NCBI RefSeq assembly: GCF_004522095.1
Contig: NZ_SPUI01000004.1
Coordinates: 434,001 to 498,000, forward strand
DNA: 64,000 nt
Source: Nocardioides sp. 503
GTDB taxonomy: Bacteria; Actinomycetota; Actinomycetes; Propionibacteriales; Nocardioidaceae
Direction: 5' to 3'
Of this stretch, positions 42,392-50,658 are shown piece after piece. Positions within the stretch are counted from its first letter, which is position 1; every line of letters starts with the position of its first letter. The translations under genes and the position numbers were made by a program. The notes under the pieces were generated by a model that was not told where the DNA came from, did not search any database, and saw only the letters and a list, made by a program, of their open reading frames with translations.

Positions 42392-43004
42392 CCGTCCCGG
42401 GGCGTGGCCGGCCCGGCTGACCTCGGGCACCGACCCCGTCGTGGTGCTGCGACCGCTGGCGCTCTCCGACGTCGAGTCGTGGCGCCTGGCCCGGCAGCGC
42501 AACGCCGCCTGGCTAGCTCCTTGGGACGCCACCGCACCGCCGGGCTCGACCGCCCGGGTCTCGTCGTTCCGCTCGCTGGTGCGACGGCTCCGGCGGCAGG
42601 CCCGGCAGGGCACGACGTACCCCTTCGCGGTGGAGGTCGACGGCCACTTCGCGGGTCAGGTCACGATCAACAACATCGTGCGGGGCTCCGCGCAGTTCGC
42701 CTCCGTCGGCTACTGGCTGGACCAGCAGTTCGCCGGTCGTGGCGTGATGCCGCGGGCCGTGGCGATGGCGGCGGACCACTGCTTCACCGCCGCCGGGCTG
42801 CACCGGCTCGAGGTGGCCATCCGCCCTGAGAACTCCAACTCCCTGCGGGTGGTTGAGAAGCTGGGGCTCGCCGAGGTTGGCTTCGCACCCCGCTTCCTGC
42901 ACATCGACGGTGCCTGGCGCGACCACCGCATCTACGCCGTGACGGTCGAGGAGTGCCCCGAGGGCATGCTGGCGCGCCTGGAAGCGTCGGATTCACACCA
43001 GTAA
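42381..43004 (+). CDS. GNAT acetyltransferase, RimJ/RimL type
   Basis: The 207-residue protein has the GNAT fold of RimJ-like enzymes, which acetylate N-terminal amino groups: VVLRPLALSDVESW at the start, YPFAVEVDGHFAGQVTINNI, the CoA-binding GYWLDQQFAGRGVMPRAVAM and LEVAIRPENSNSLRVVEKLGL. Its GTG start lies within moaB. Mycobacterium has rimJ at the same place (Rv0995). The acceptor protein is unknown. Confidence 0.9.
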   Translation: MTTSRPGAWPARLTSGTDPVVVLRPLALSDVESWRLARQRNAAWLAPWDATAPPGSTARVSSFRSLVRRLRRQARQGTTYPFAVEVDGHFAGQVTINNIVRGSAQFASVGYWLDQQFAGRGVMPRAVAMAADHCFTAAGLHRLEVAIRPENSNSLRVVEKLGLAEVGFAPRFLHIDGAWRDHRIYAVTVEECPEGMLARLEASDSHQ

Positions 43005-43060
43005 CAGCAGCAATTTGCGACACACGGGTAGACATCCGTCCCAGTCCGGGGTAGCGAACC

Positions 43061-43066
43061 TAACCT
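43061..43066 (+). promoter_or_regulatory. -10 hexamer, leaderless start of the SepX/GlpR-like gene
   Basis: TAACCT is followed by 7 nt and the GTG at 43074. No ribosome-binding site is seen. This would give the divisome gene its own promoter apart from the moe-moa unit. Confidence 0.45.
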
Positions 43067-43073
43067 CGGACTC

Positions 43074-43901
43074 GTGGACCTGAGCGCACTGATCTTCGTA
43101 GCCCTGGCGGTGTCCTGGGCCGTCTACCTGATCCCCAAGGCGCTCAAGCACCATGACGACGCCGGCCGCAGCCGGTCCGTCGAGCGCTTCTCGCACACGA
43201 TGCGGGTGCTGGCGCGGCGCGAGCCCACCAGCCGCACCAGCGCGCGCCTCGTCGTGACCCCCGGCAAGCCCGCGTCGACCGCGGTGCCCGTCGTCGAGGC
43301 CGCGCCCGCCGACGCCCCCGCGCCGGTCGCGGCCGCCACGCCCGCGCCGCGCCCCCCGCGCGCCGAGCAGCAGGCCCGCCGCACCGCAGCCGCCCGCGCC
43401 GCCAAGCGCCGCCTGCGCGTCGTGTCCCTGATCGGGCTGGTCAACCTGGTCGTCGTGGCGCTGGCCGTCGGGGCGTTCGTCCCGTGGCCCTACGTCGCGA
43501 TCCCGGTCGTGGTGCTGGCCCTGTGGCTGGTGGCCTGCCGGCTGATGGTCAAGCGCGAGCGCGCCGTCGACGCCCCCATCGTCACCATCCCCGTCGTGAT
43601 GCCCGACGAGCCGGCCGAGGAGGGTCCGGTCACCGAGGAGATCGCCGCGGTCGTCGAGGACGCCCCCGTCGAGCGCGAACCCGGCGCCTGGGACCCGGTG
43701 CCCGTCACGCTGCCGACGTACGTCTCCAAGGAGCAGGCCACGCGCCGCACCGTGCGCACCATCGACCTCGACTCCACCGGCGTCTGGACCTCCGGTCGCA
43801 GCGAGTCCGACAGCGCGCTCGCCCGCGAGGCCGAGGAGGCCGACCGCACCGCCAAGGCCGCCCGCAAGGACGACGAGCGCCGCCGCGCCTCCGGCTCCTG
43901 A
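43074..43901 (+). CDS. sepX: Two-TM membrane protein, SepX/GlpR-like divisome factor
   Basis: The 275-residue protein opens with a membrane helix (LIFVALAVSWAVYLIPKAL), then a basic, Ala/Pro-rich region to about residue 120. Two closely spaced hydrophobic stretches follow (VSLIGLVNLVVVALAVGAFV and YVAIPVVVLALWLVACRL), then an acidic to charged C-terminal tail with a conserved-looking WDPVPVTLPTYVSK and TIDLDSTGVWTSG. This topology and the position after galU-type/moeA/rimJ genes match SepX of Streptomyces and GlpR of Corynebacterium, which act with FtsZ and Wag31. Identification rests on layout more than on a signature motif. Confidence 0.75.
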   Translation: MDLSALIFVALAVSWAVYLIPKALKHHDDAGRSRSVERFSHTMRVLARREPTSRTSARLVVTPGKPASTAVPVVEAAPADAPAPVAAATPAPRPPRAEQQARRTAAARAAKRRLRVVSLIGLVNLVVVALAVGAFVPWPYVAIPVVVLALWLVACRLMVKRERAVDAPIVTIPVVMPDEPAEEGPVTEEIAAVVEDAPVEREPGAWDPVPVTLPTYVSKEQATRRTVRTIDLDSTGVWTSGRSESDSALAREAEEADRTAKAARKDDERRRASGS

Positions 43902-43973
43902 CCGATTCGGAAAGCCCCTGGGGCTGGTGCTAACGTTTCGACCCGCGCCGTCGGTCACCCCGTACGGCGTGAT

Positions 43974-44049
<76 letters not shown>

Positions 44050-44057
44050 CCGGACGA

Positions 44058-44090
44058 AGAGCCCGCAGGTCACCTCGATCTGCGGGCTCT
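44058..44090 (+). terminator. Terminator after tRNA-Ala
   Basis: AGAGCCCGCAG and CTGCGGGCTCT form a perfect 11-bp stem with an 11-nt loop, 8 nt after the tRNA. CGCCTTTCCC follows. Confidence 0.8.
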
Positions 44091-44118
44091 CGCCTTTCCC
44101 GCCGTCGCGGAAGGTGCG

Positions 44119-44340
44119 CTAACTGGCGCCTTCCAGGCCCCTGAGCCGTCGTTCGCACAGCGCGGCGCCGACCAGCACCGCGACTCCGGTCCAGCACGTC
44201 GCGCGACCCGCCCACTCCATGGGGGGCACGCTCAGCACGAGGGCGCCGACGAAGCTGACCGCGACGCCGACCGCGATGAGCACCCAGCCGCTGAGGCGGA
44301 TACGACGCACGCCGCTGGGGACGCGAGATGACTCAGGCAC
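44119..44340 (-). CDS. Small two-TM membrane protein
   Basis: From a GTG, this 73-residue frame encodes two hydrophobic helices (LSGWVLIAVGVAVSFVGALVL and CWTGVAVLVGAALCE) with a basic end. It lies 20 nt downstream of the secreted endonuclease-like gene on the same strand. No family is recognised; the start is not certain because no clear ribosome-binding site is present. Confidence 0.5.
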   Translation of the reverse strand: MPESSRVPSGVRRIRLSGWVLIAVGVAVSFVGALVLSVPPMEWAGRATCWTGVAVLVGAALCERRLRGLEGAS

Positions 44341-44360
44341 GAGGTGAACCTGGCAACGGC

Positions 44361-45746
44361 TCAGAGGCTGGGGAGCGGGACGGTGACCCTCTGCAGGAAG
44401 TGGTCGGACGCGATCTGGGAGGCCCGGTGGTAGGTCTGGTTCACGTAGCTGCACGAGCCCTTCACCGAGCCGAGCGTCAGGACGTAGTCACGGCGCAGCG
44501 GCGTGCGCGGCACGGGGAAGACCGACTGGCTCGTGGTGGGGTACGCCGCACCGGAGATGCGCTTGGTGGCGTAGGCGTCGTAGAAGCCGGCCTGCATCAG
44601 CAGCCAGTGCGCGTTGTCGTAGGGGATCGTGTTGGCGGTGGAGTTCAGGTCGCCGGCCAGGATGACGGTGTCGCCGAAGGTCGTCCGGAGCCGGCGCAGG
44701 TGGGCGATCGTCTGCTGGGTCTGGCGACCGCGCAGCTTCCAGTCCCGGATGTTGCCCGCGGGCTGGCCGACGGCGAGGTGGTTGGAGGTCAGGACGAACG
44801 GCGCCTGCGTGCCGGTCACCGACTGCAGCCGGACCCAGGGCACCAGCGAGTCCATCTTGGCGACCGAGTCCATGACCCGGTCCATCCCGGAGTCCAGCTC
44901 GGTGTACTTGCTGGCGTCGTAGAACACGCGCGTCCCGATGTGGCCCGGGGTGCGGCCGGCGGGCGGCTTGTAGTCGCTGTCGGCCAGGGCGTCGACCCAC
45001 TGGGCGGTGGTGTCGGGGTCCTTGTCGTTGAGCTCGTCGAGGATCCACCGCTGCTGCGTCTTGGGGCCGAAGCCGATGCCGGCCTTGCCGCTGGCCTCCT
45101 GGATGGCGATCGCGTGGGCGCCGCTGCGCAGGATCTCGGTGATCACGTTGGGTCCGCGACGGCCCCAGTAGGTCAGCGAGCTGGGGTTGGTGTCGCCGGT
45201 CCAGGTGCGCACGTTGAACGTCGCCACGGTGGCCTGGTCCTTGGCCGCCGCCGTGCACTGGCTGGTGATCGGCGCCTGGATCCACTTGGCCGGGCTCTGG
45301 CTGCGCGAGCGGTTGCGCTTCACGTAGATGACCTTGACGAAGGAGTACCTGCCCGAGGCCGTCGTCGCGCCGAAGGCGTGCGAGACGATGACCGACTGCT
45401 TGCGGCGGTTGAGCTTGTAGGACTTCAGCATCGTGTTCATCTTGCGGCCGGGGCTGACCTGCACGACGACCTGGCGGAAGCGCGACGCGGGCCCGGGGCG
45501 ACGCCAGCTGACCTTGATGCGTCCGTTGGCGGTGGGCGCCAGGCGGAGCTTCAGGTTGCCCGCGCCGTTGACCTGGCTGCCCGAGGCGGTGCCGGTCGGG
45601 TTCGTGTCGCGGCGGTGCTGCTGGGCCGCCTGCCGGGCGTCGGCGGGCGAGGACAGCAGGGTGACGGCGAGGACCAGGGCGATCCCAGAGACGACAGCCC
45701 CCGAGAGGAGGCTCGTGGCCTGGCGGGCGAGAAGCGGCGATGACAT
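44361..45746 (-). CDS. Secreted endonuclease/exonuclease/phosphatase-fold protein
   Basis: The 461-residue protein has a signal peptide (about residues 1-38, ending SSPADA). A fibronectin III-like region follows (about 60-155), then an EEP domain (about 172-455) with TFNVRTWTGD, AIAIQEASG (metal Glu), LTSNHLAVG, ILAGDLNST and the final SDHFL (catalytic Asp-His). Such secreted enzymes act on nucleic acids or phosphoesters. GGAG precedes the ATG. It is divergent from an acyltransferase gene. Confidence 0.85.
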   Translation of the reverse strand: MSSPLLARQATSLLSGAVVSGIALVLAVTLLSSPADARQAAQQHRRDTNPTGTASGSQVNGAGNLKLRLAPTANGRIKVSWRRPGPASRFRQVVVQVSPGRKMNTMLKSYKLNRRKQSVIVSHAFGATTASGRYSFVKVIYVKRNRSRSQSPAKWIQAPITSQCTAAAKDQATVATFNVRTWTGDTNPSSLTYWGRRGPNVITEILRSGAHAIAIQEASGKAGIGFGPKTQQRWILDELNDKDPDTTAQWVDALADSDYKPPAGRTPGHIGTRVFYDASKYTELDSGMDRVMDSVAKMDSLVPWVRLQSVTGTQAPFVLTSNHLAVGQPAGNIRDWKLRGRQTQQTIAHLRRLRTTFGDTVILAGDLNSTANTIPYDNAHWLLMQAGFYDAYATKRISGAAYPTTSQSVFPVPRTPLRRDYVLTLGSVKGSCSYVNQTYHRASQIASDHFLQRVTVPLPSL

Positions 45747-45851
45747 GGGTACTCCGGACGCGGGATGCGGTTCCTGGGCAGGGACCGTGCAGGCCCCATG
45801 GTAGGTGGGGAGGCCTGGCGCGTGGGTTTCTTCGGGAAAGCAGGTCGCGGT

Positions 45852-45857
45852 TAGTGT
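45852..45857 (+). promoter_or_regulatory. -10 hexamer near the acyltransferase start
   Basis: TAGTGT is followed by 8 nt and the GTG at 45866; an in-frame ATG comes three codons later. No ribosome-binding site is seen. Confidence 0.4.
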
Positions 45858-45865
45858 TTCGACGC

Positions 45866-47977
45866 GTGAGTGCCATGACCGAGACGCGCGTGCCCCCGCG
45901 TGCCCCGTCCAGGAGCTTCCGCCCCGACATCGAGGGCCTGCGCGCCGTCGCCGTCCTGTCGGTCCTGATCTACCACGCCAACCTCGCCTGGGTCCCCGGC
46001 GGCTACGTCGGCGTGGACATCTTCTTCGTCATCTCCGGCTTCCTCATCACCTCGCTGATGGTGCGCCAGGTCGAGCGCCAGGGGCGGCTTGGCCTCGCCG
46101 ACTTCTGGGCGCGTCGGGCCCGCCGCCTCCTGCCGGCGAGCACCCTGGTGCTGGTGTTCAGCGCGGTCGTCGCGCTCGTGTGCCTGCCGGTCAACACCCG
46201 CAAGGACTTCGGCGGGGACATCGTCTCCGCCGCCCTGTACGTCGTGAACTGGCGGCTGGGCGCGCGGGAGGTCGACTACCTCGCCGAGAACGTCGGCGCC
46301 TCGCCGGTGCAGCACTACTGGTCGCTCGCGGTGGAGGAGCAGTTCTACATCGTCTGGCCCCTGCTGATCGCGGCCCTGGTCGCCCTCTTCCGCACCCGCT
46401 GGCGCCCGGCGCTGCTGGTCGGGATCACCGCGGTCACCGTGGCCTCCTTCGTCTTCACGCTGTCCTACACCGTCGCGCAGCCCGACCTCGCCTTCTTCGT
46501 CTCCACGACCCGGATCTGGGAGCTGGGCGTGGGCGCCCTGCTCGCCATCGCGTTCCCGGTGCTCGTGCGCCTGCCTGCCGCGCTGCGCGGGGCGCTGGGC
46601 TGGGTCGGGCTGGCGGCCGTCTGCTACAGCGTCCTGCAGCTGGACGACGCCACGGTCTGGCCGGGGACCGCGACCCTGCTGCCCGTGCTCGGCACGGCCG
46701 CGGCCATCCTCGCGGGCGGCGGTGCCGCGCCCCGTTGGGGCGTCGGGCTGGTCCTGGGGCTGCGCCCGGCGGTCTGGATCGGCGGACTCTCCTACTCGCT
46801 CTACCTCTGGCACTGGCCCTTCCTGATCGCGGCGGAGGGCCTCTGGGGGGACCTACGGGTGCGCCAGGCACTGCTGGTGGTCCTGGCCTCGGCGATCCCC
46901 GCGTGGCTCTCCTACCGCTACGTGGAGACCCCCTTCCGCCACGCGCCGCGCTTCGCCCTGCCGCGCCCCGCGCTGCTCGCCGGAGCCGCCGGGATGGCGG
47001 TCTCGATCGTCGCGGGGTTCGCGCTGGTGGCCTCCTTCGGCCTGGTCGACACCGTCGAGGAGGCGACGGCCGAGGAGGCGCCCGGTGCGCTCGCGCTGAA
47101 CGACCCGCGCTTCGCCGACACCGACTGGGCGGCCCTCAAGACCGTCGACGTGCTGCGACCCTCACCGCTGGATGCCTACGCGGACTACCCGTCGATCAAC
47201 CGGGACGGCTGCGTCGCCTCGATGATCGAGGAGGACTTCAAGCCGTGCGAGTACGGCGACCCGGACGCCGAGCGCACCGTCGCCCTGGTCGGCGACTCCA
47301 AGGCCGCGCAGTGGTTCCCGCCGATCCGCGCCATCGCCGAGAAGGAGGGCTGGCGGCTGGTCGTCATGTTCAAGAACGGCTGCCCGTTCGCCGCCTCGCG
47401 GGTGCTGGTCAACGGCCAGCCCAGCCCCAGCTGTGCGTCGTGGCAGCCGTGGGCGATGGAGCAGCTCGAGGAGCTGCGCCCGGACGTCCTGCTCACGGTC
47501 ACCAGGAACTCGCGGGCGCTGCCGCCCGGCGGCACGACCGAGGACGACGCGCGCCCCGAGCCCATGGTGGAGGGCCTGGTCGAGTACTGGCAGCGCCTGG
47601 TCGACGCCGGCATCATGCTGGTGCCGATCCTGGACACGCCGATCCCGGTGAGCAAGACGGTGCCCGACTGCGTGCAGGACCACCTCGACGACCTCACCCA
47701 GTGCGTGTCGCTGAAGAAGAAGGGCACGCCCAGGTCCGGTGCCCCGGCCCAGCTCGCCGCGGCGGAGCAGGTGCCGGAGGCGAGGATCGTGGACATGTCC
47801 CCGGTGGTGTGCCCCGACGGCGTGCACTGCCCGCCGGTGATCGGCAACGTGCTCGTCTACCGCGGCGGGACCCACCTCAGCAACACCTACGCCAAGACCA
47901 CCACGACGATCCTGGCCGAGAAGCTGGCCGAGGCGACCGGCGGACTCTTCGGCTCGGCCGCGCCGGCGAGCGGCTGA
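45866..47977 (+). CDS. Acyltransferase family 3 protein with SGNH domain (OafA-like)
   Basis: The 703-residue membrane protein O-acylates a cell-surface glycan. The acyltransferase-3 part (about residues 18-390) has FRPDIEGLRAVAVLSVLIYHA, VDIFFVISGFLIT, QHYWSLAVEEQFYIVWPLL and SYSLYLWHWPFL within about ten membrane helices. The extracytoplasmic SGNH domain (about 430-700) has the GDS nucleophile in VALVGDSKAAQW and the late THLSNTYAK His. The GTG start is preferred for its distance to the -10; ATG at 45875 is possible. It stands between the endonuclease-like gene and the IclR gene and may decorate an exported polysaccharide. Confidence 0.9.
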   Translation: MSAMTETRVPPRAPSRSFRPDIEGLRAVAVLSVLIYHANLAWVPGGYVGVDIFFVISGFLITSLMVRQVERQGRLGLADFWARRARRLLPASTLVLVFSAVVALVCLPVNTRKDFGGDIVSAALYVVNWRLGAREVDYLAENVGASPVQHYWSLAVEEQFYIVWPLLIAALVALFRTRWRPALLVGITAVTVASFVFTLSYTVAQPDLAFFVSTTRIWELGVGALLAIAFPVLVRLPAALRGALGWVGLAAVCYSVLQLDDATVWPGTATLLPVLGTAAAILAGGGAAPRWGVGLVLGLRPAVWIGGLSYSLYLWHWPFLIAAEGLWGDLRVRQALLVVLASAIPAWLSYRYVETPFRHAPRFALPRPALLAGAAGMAVSIVAGFALVASFGLVDTVEEATAEEAPGALALNDPRFADTDWAALKTVDVLRPSPLDAYADYPSINRDGCVASMIEEDFKPCEYGDPDAERTVALVGDSKAAQWFPPIRAIAEKEGWRLVVMFKNGCPFAASRVLVNGQPSPSCASWQPWAMEQLEELRPDVLLTVTRNSRALPPGGTTEDDARPEPMVEGLVEYWQRLVDAGIMLVPILDTPIPVSKTVPDCVQDHLDDLTQCVSLKKKGTPRSGAPAQLAAAEQVPEARIVDMSPVVCPDGVHCPPVIGNVLVYRGGTHLSNTYAKTTTTILAEKLAEATGGLFGSAAPASG

Positions 47978-48017
47978 CGGACCGGACGGCCGACGGCCGG
48001 ACGACGGAGCGTGCGGT

Positions 48018-48809
48018 CTAGCGCACCATGCTGTTGTCGTGCATGACGGCCACCTTGGCCTTGACGCTCAGCAGGGTCTCGATGATGAAGTCCTCACGAC
48101 CCCCGTCGAGCCGGCTGATCGGCACCGCGACGCTCAGGGCGTCGAGGGCGGGTCGCGCGAAGGGCAGCGCCACGCCGAAGCAGCGCACGCCCATGCAGGA
48201 CTCCTCGCTCTCCACGGCGTAGCCGTGGACCGAGGCCTGGTCGATGATCGTCAGCACGGCGTCCTTGTCGGTCGTCGTGTGCGGCGTGAGCGCGGTGATG
48301 CTGTCGGGCACCAGCTCGTGGCGAGCGGGCTCGGGCATCTCGGCCATGATCGCGCGCCCCAGCGACGTGCTGTACGCCGGCAGCCGGCGGCCCACCGCCG
48401 AGTGCATGCGCAGCGGGTGCACCGACTCGCGCTTGGCGGTGTAGATGACGTCGGCGCCGTCGAGCCGGCCGACGTGGACGGTCTCCTCGGTGGCCGCGGC
48501 CACCTCGTCCATCACGGCCTTGGCGCGGGCCAGCACCGGGTCGCCGTCGAGGTAGGCCGAGCTCACGACCAGCGAGTGGATGCCCAGCTGGTAGACGCTG
48601 CCCGTGGGGTCGGTCTGCAGCCAGCCGCGCGCCGTCATCGTGCGCAGCAGCGCGTGCAGGCTGCTCTTGGGGATCTGGAGACGGGTCGACAGCTGGAGCT
48701 GGGTGCCGGGGCCGTGGGCGGCGATCTCGTCCAGCAGATCGAGGGCGCGGGCGGCGGACTTGACCGGTCCCGCGACCGCCTCGCGGGTGGGCGTCTTCTC
48801 GAGCTGCAT
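48018..48809 (-). CDS. IclR-family regulator of the KDG locus
   Basis: The 263-residue protein has an IclR winged helix (AARALDLLDEIAAHGPGTQL, RLQIPKSSLHALLRTMTARGWL) and an effector domain (VHVGRLDGADVIYTAK, LPAYSTSLGRAIMAEM, YAVESEESCMGVRCFGVAL). It is divergent from kduI and its homologue class includes KdgR, which senses 2-keto-3-deoxygluconate. It likely binds the boxes at 48861 and 48932. ATG at 48809 fits the family; an upstream ATG would add 28 residues of implausible sequence. Confidence 0.92.
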   Translation of the reverse strand: MQLEKTPTREAVAGPVKSAARALDLLDEIAAHGPGTQLQLSTRLQIPKSSLHALLRTMTARGWLQTDPTGSVYQLGIHSLVVSSAYLDGDPVLARAKAVMDEVAAATEETVHVGRLDGADVIYTAKRESVHPLRMHSAVGRRLPAYSTSLGRAIMAEMPEPARHELVPDSITALTPHTTTDKDAVLTIIDQASVHGYAVESEESCMGVRCFGVALPFARPALDALSVAVPISRLDGGREDFIIETLLSVKAKVAVMHDNSMVR

Positions 48810-48860
48810 GGCGAAGCCTTCTTCTGGTGGTGGGGCCGTTCCCCGCACAGGCGACCACTG

Positions 48861-48877
48861 TACGCGAAGTTCGCATA
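48861..48877. promoter_or_regulatory. Palindrome in the IclR promoter region
   Basis: TACGCGAA-G-TTCGCATA is a near-perfect 8+1+8 palindrome (one mismatch pair), 51 nt upstream of the IclR start. It may be the autoregulatory site, although it differs from the GTTCACA boxes. Confidence 0.5.
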
Positions 48878-48897
48878 CGTGGACTAGTTTCAACCCC

Positions 48898-48927
48898 TTG
48901 ACCAGTGACGGCGGTCACGTGTAGCGT
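48898..48927 (+). promoter_or_regulatory. Promoter of the kdu operon
   Basis: TTGACC (-35, 48898-48903) and TAGCGT (-10, 48922-48927) are 18 nt apart. The segment just before the -10 contains GGTCACG. The same layout, including TAGCGT and a GTCA before it, recurs at 58737-58765. Confidence 0.65.
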
Positions 48928-48931
48928 CCCA

Positions 48932-48947
48932 GTTCACAAGTACGAAC
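48932..48947. promoter_or_regulatory. IclR-type operator downstream of the kdu promoter
   Basis: GTTCACA-AG-TACGAAC is an imperfect palindrome starting 5 nt after the -10, so a bound repressor would block initiation. A further GTTCAT half-site follows at 48951. Matching boxes occur at 58684 and 58714. Confidence 0.6.
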
Positions 48948-48976
48948 ACAGTTCATGAGTCCGAGGGAGCATCTGA

Positions 48977-49795
48977 GTGATCCAGGTCCGCTATTCATCA
49001 TCGCCGTCGAGCGTGGAGACCGCCCACGCTGCGGACCTGCGCGAGCGCTTCCTCGTCGACGAGCTCTTCGTCCCCGGCGAGGTGTCCGGCGTCTACACCC
49101 ACGACGACCGCATGGTCGTGGGCGGCGCCGTCCCCGGCGCCGACCAGCTGGAGCTGCCGGCCTGGGAGGACGTCCTCGGCGTGACCTCCCACCTGGAGCG
49201 CCGCGAGCTCGGCATCATCAACGTCGCCGAGGCCGGCCACGTCCTGGTCGACGGTGAGAAGTTCGAGCTCGGCCACCTCGACGGCCTCTACGTCGGTCGC
49301 GGCGCCGAGGTCGTCTTCGCCGGCCCCGACGCCGCGTTCTACTTCGTCTCCGCGCCGGCCACGGTCACCTACCCCACGACCACGCTGGGTCACGACACGA
49401 TCGAGCCGGTCGCCATCGGCACCGCCAAGGCCGCCAGCGAGCGCCACCTGTTCCGCTACGCCTGGGGCGAGGAGCTGCGCACCGACCAGCTGCAGTTCGG
49501 CGTCACCGTGATCGCCGACGGCTCGGTGTGGAACACCCTGCCGCCGCACCTGCACGAGCGGCGCACCGAGGTCTACCTCTACGTCGACCTCGACGAGGAC
49601 GACCGGGTCTTCCACTTCCTCGGCCAGCCCGGCGCGACCCGCCACCTGCTCGTCAAGAACCGCGAGGCCGTCATCTCGCCGCCGTGGTCGATCCACGCCG
49701 GCGCCGGCACGAGCTCCTATGCCTTCGTCTGGGCCATGGCCGGCGAGAACAACGCCTACACCGACCTGCGGTCCGTCGCGCTGGAGGAGCTGTGA
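48977..49795 (+). CDS. kduI: 5-dehydro-4-deoxy-D-glucuronate isomerase KduI
   Basis: KduI converts 5-keto-4-deoxyuronate, made from unsaturated uronic acids, to 2,5-diketo-3-deoxygluconate. The 272-residue protein has the family start (VRYSSSPSSVETAHAADLRERFLV, FVPGEVSGVYTHDDRMVVGGAVP), an N-terminal cupin and the zinc site LPPHLHERRTEVYLY with the later SPPWSIHAGAGT. The GTG start follows a GAGGGAGC-type ribosome-binding site. It is first in the operon and overlaps kduD by 4 nt. Confidence 0.96.
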   Translation: MIQVRYSSSPSSVETAHAADLRERFLVDELFVPGEVSGVYTHDDRMVVGGAVPGADQLELPAWEDVLGVTSHLERRELGIINVAEAGHVLVDGEKFELGHLDGLYVGRGAEVVFAGPDAAFYFVSAPATVTYPTTTLGHDTIEPVAIGTAKAASERHLFRYAWGEELRTDQLQFGVTVIADGSVWNTLPPHLHERRTEVYLYVDLDEDDRVFHFLGQPGATRHLLVKNREAVISPPWSIHAGAGTSSYAFVWAMAGENNAYTDLRSVALEEL

Positions 49796-50547
49796 GCTCG
49801 CCGTTCGACCTGACCGGGCGCTGCGCCGTCGTCACGGGCGCGGGCCGCGGCCTCGGCCAGGGCGTGGCCCTCGGCCTCGCGCAGGCCGGTGCCGACCTGG
49901 TCCTGCTGGGCCTGCCCGGCAGCCAGACCGAGACCCAGCAGCTCGTCAAGGAGCTCGGCCGCGACGTCGAGGTGCATGACCTCGACGTCGCCGACCTGGA
50001 CGCGATCGAGAAGGTCGCCGCACGGGTGACCTCCGAGCACCAGGTGGACATCCTCGTCAACAACGCCGGCATCATCGACCGGGAGGACTCGGTCGACGTC
50101 ACCCCCGAGGCCTGGGGCCGCGTGCTGGACATCAACCTCTCGGGACTCTTCTTCCTCTGCCAGCAGCTCGGCCGTCCCATGGTCGAGCGCGGCAGCGGCA
50201 AGATCGTGAGCATCGCCAGCCTCCTGGCCTTCCAGGGCGGGCTGCGCGTGGTCTCCTACGCCGCCAGCAAGCACGGCGTCGCCGGCATCACCAAGGCCCT
50301 CGCCAACGAGTGGGGTCCCCACGGCGTGCAGGTCAACGCCATCGCGCCCGGCTACATGGCCACCGACAACACCACCGCCCTGCGCGAGGACGCCGACCGC
50401 TCGCGGTCGATCCTCGAGCGCATCCCGGCGGGTCGGTGGGGGACCCCCGACGACGTCGCCGGGTCCGCGGTCTTCCTGAGCTCCTCGGCGGCCGACTACG
50501 TCAACGGCCACGTCCTCGTGGTCGACGGAGGCTGGATGGCCCGCTGA
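49792..50547 (+). CDS. kduD: 2-dehydro-3-deoxy-D-gluconate 5-dehydrogenase KduD (SDR)
   Basis: KduD reduces 2,5-diketo-3-deoxygluconate to KDG. The 251-residue short-chain dehydrogenase has the cofactor motif TGAGRGLGQG, NNAGII, catalytic Ser (VSIASLLAF), YAASKHGV (Tyr and Lys) and the closing VNGHVLVVDGGWMAR. GTG overlaps the kduI stop. Specificity is inferred from the neighbour kduI and from the KduD-like IDREDSVDVT segment. Confidence 0.93.
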   Translation: MSSPFDLTGRCAVVTGAGRGLGQGVALGLAQAGADLVLLGLPGSQTETQQLVKELGRDVEVHDLDVADLDAIEKVAARVTSEHQVDILVNNAGIIDREDSVDVTPEAWGRVLDINLSGLFFLCQQLGRPMVERGSGKIVSIASLLAFQGGLRVVSYAASKHGVAGITKALANEWGPHGVQVNAIAPGYMATDNTTALREDADRSRSILERIPAGRWGTPDDVAGSAVFLSSSAADYVNGHVLVVDGGWMAR

Positions 50548-50658
50548 GCCCCCACGTTCCGACCGCACCTCCCACGACGGCCGCACCCGCGGCCCGCCTC
50601 ACCCCTTCTCGGACCACCACCGCCGGAGTCCCTGGCACCAAGAGATAGAGGAACGACG

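Noticed and set aside
50548..50658. A second promoter or terminator between kduD and the binding-protein gene
   Set aside because: The 111-nt gap shows no strong hairpin and no clear -35/-10 pair, so one transcript is more likely.
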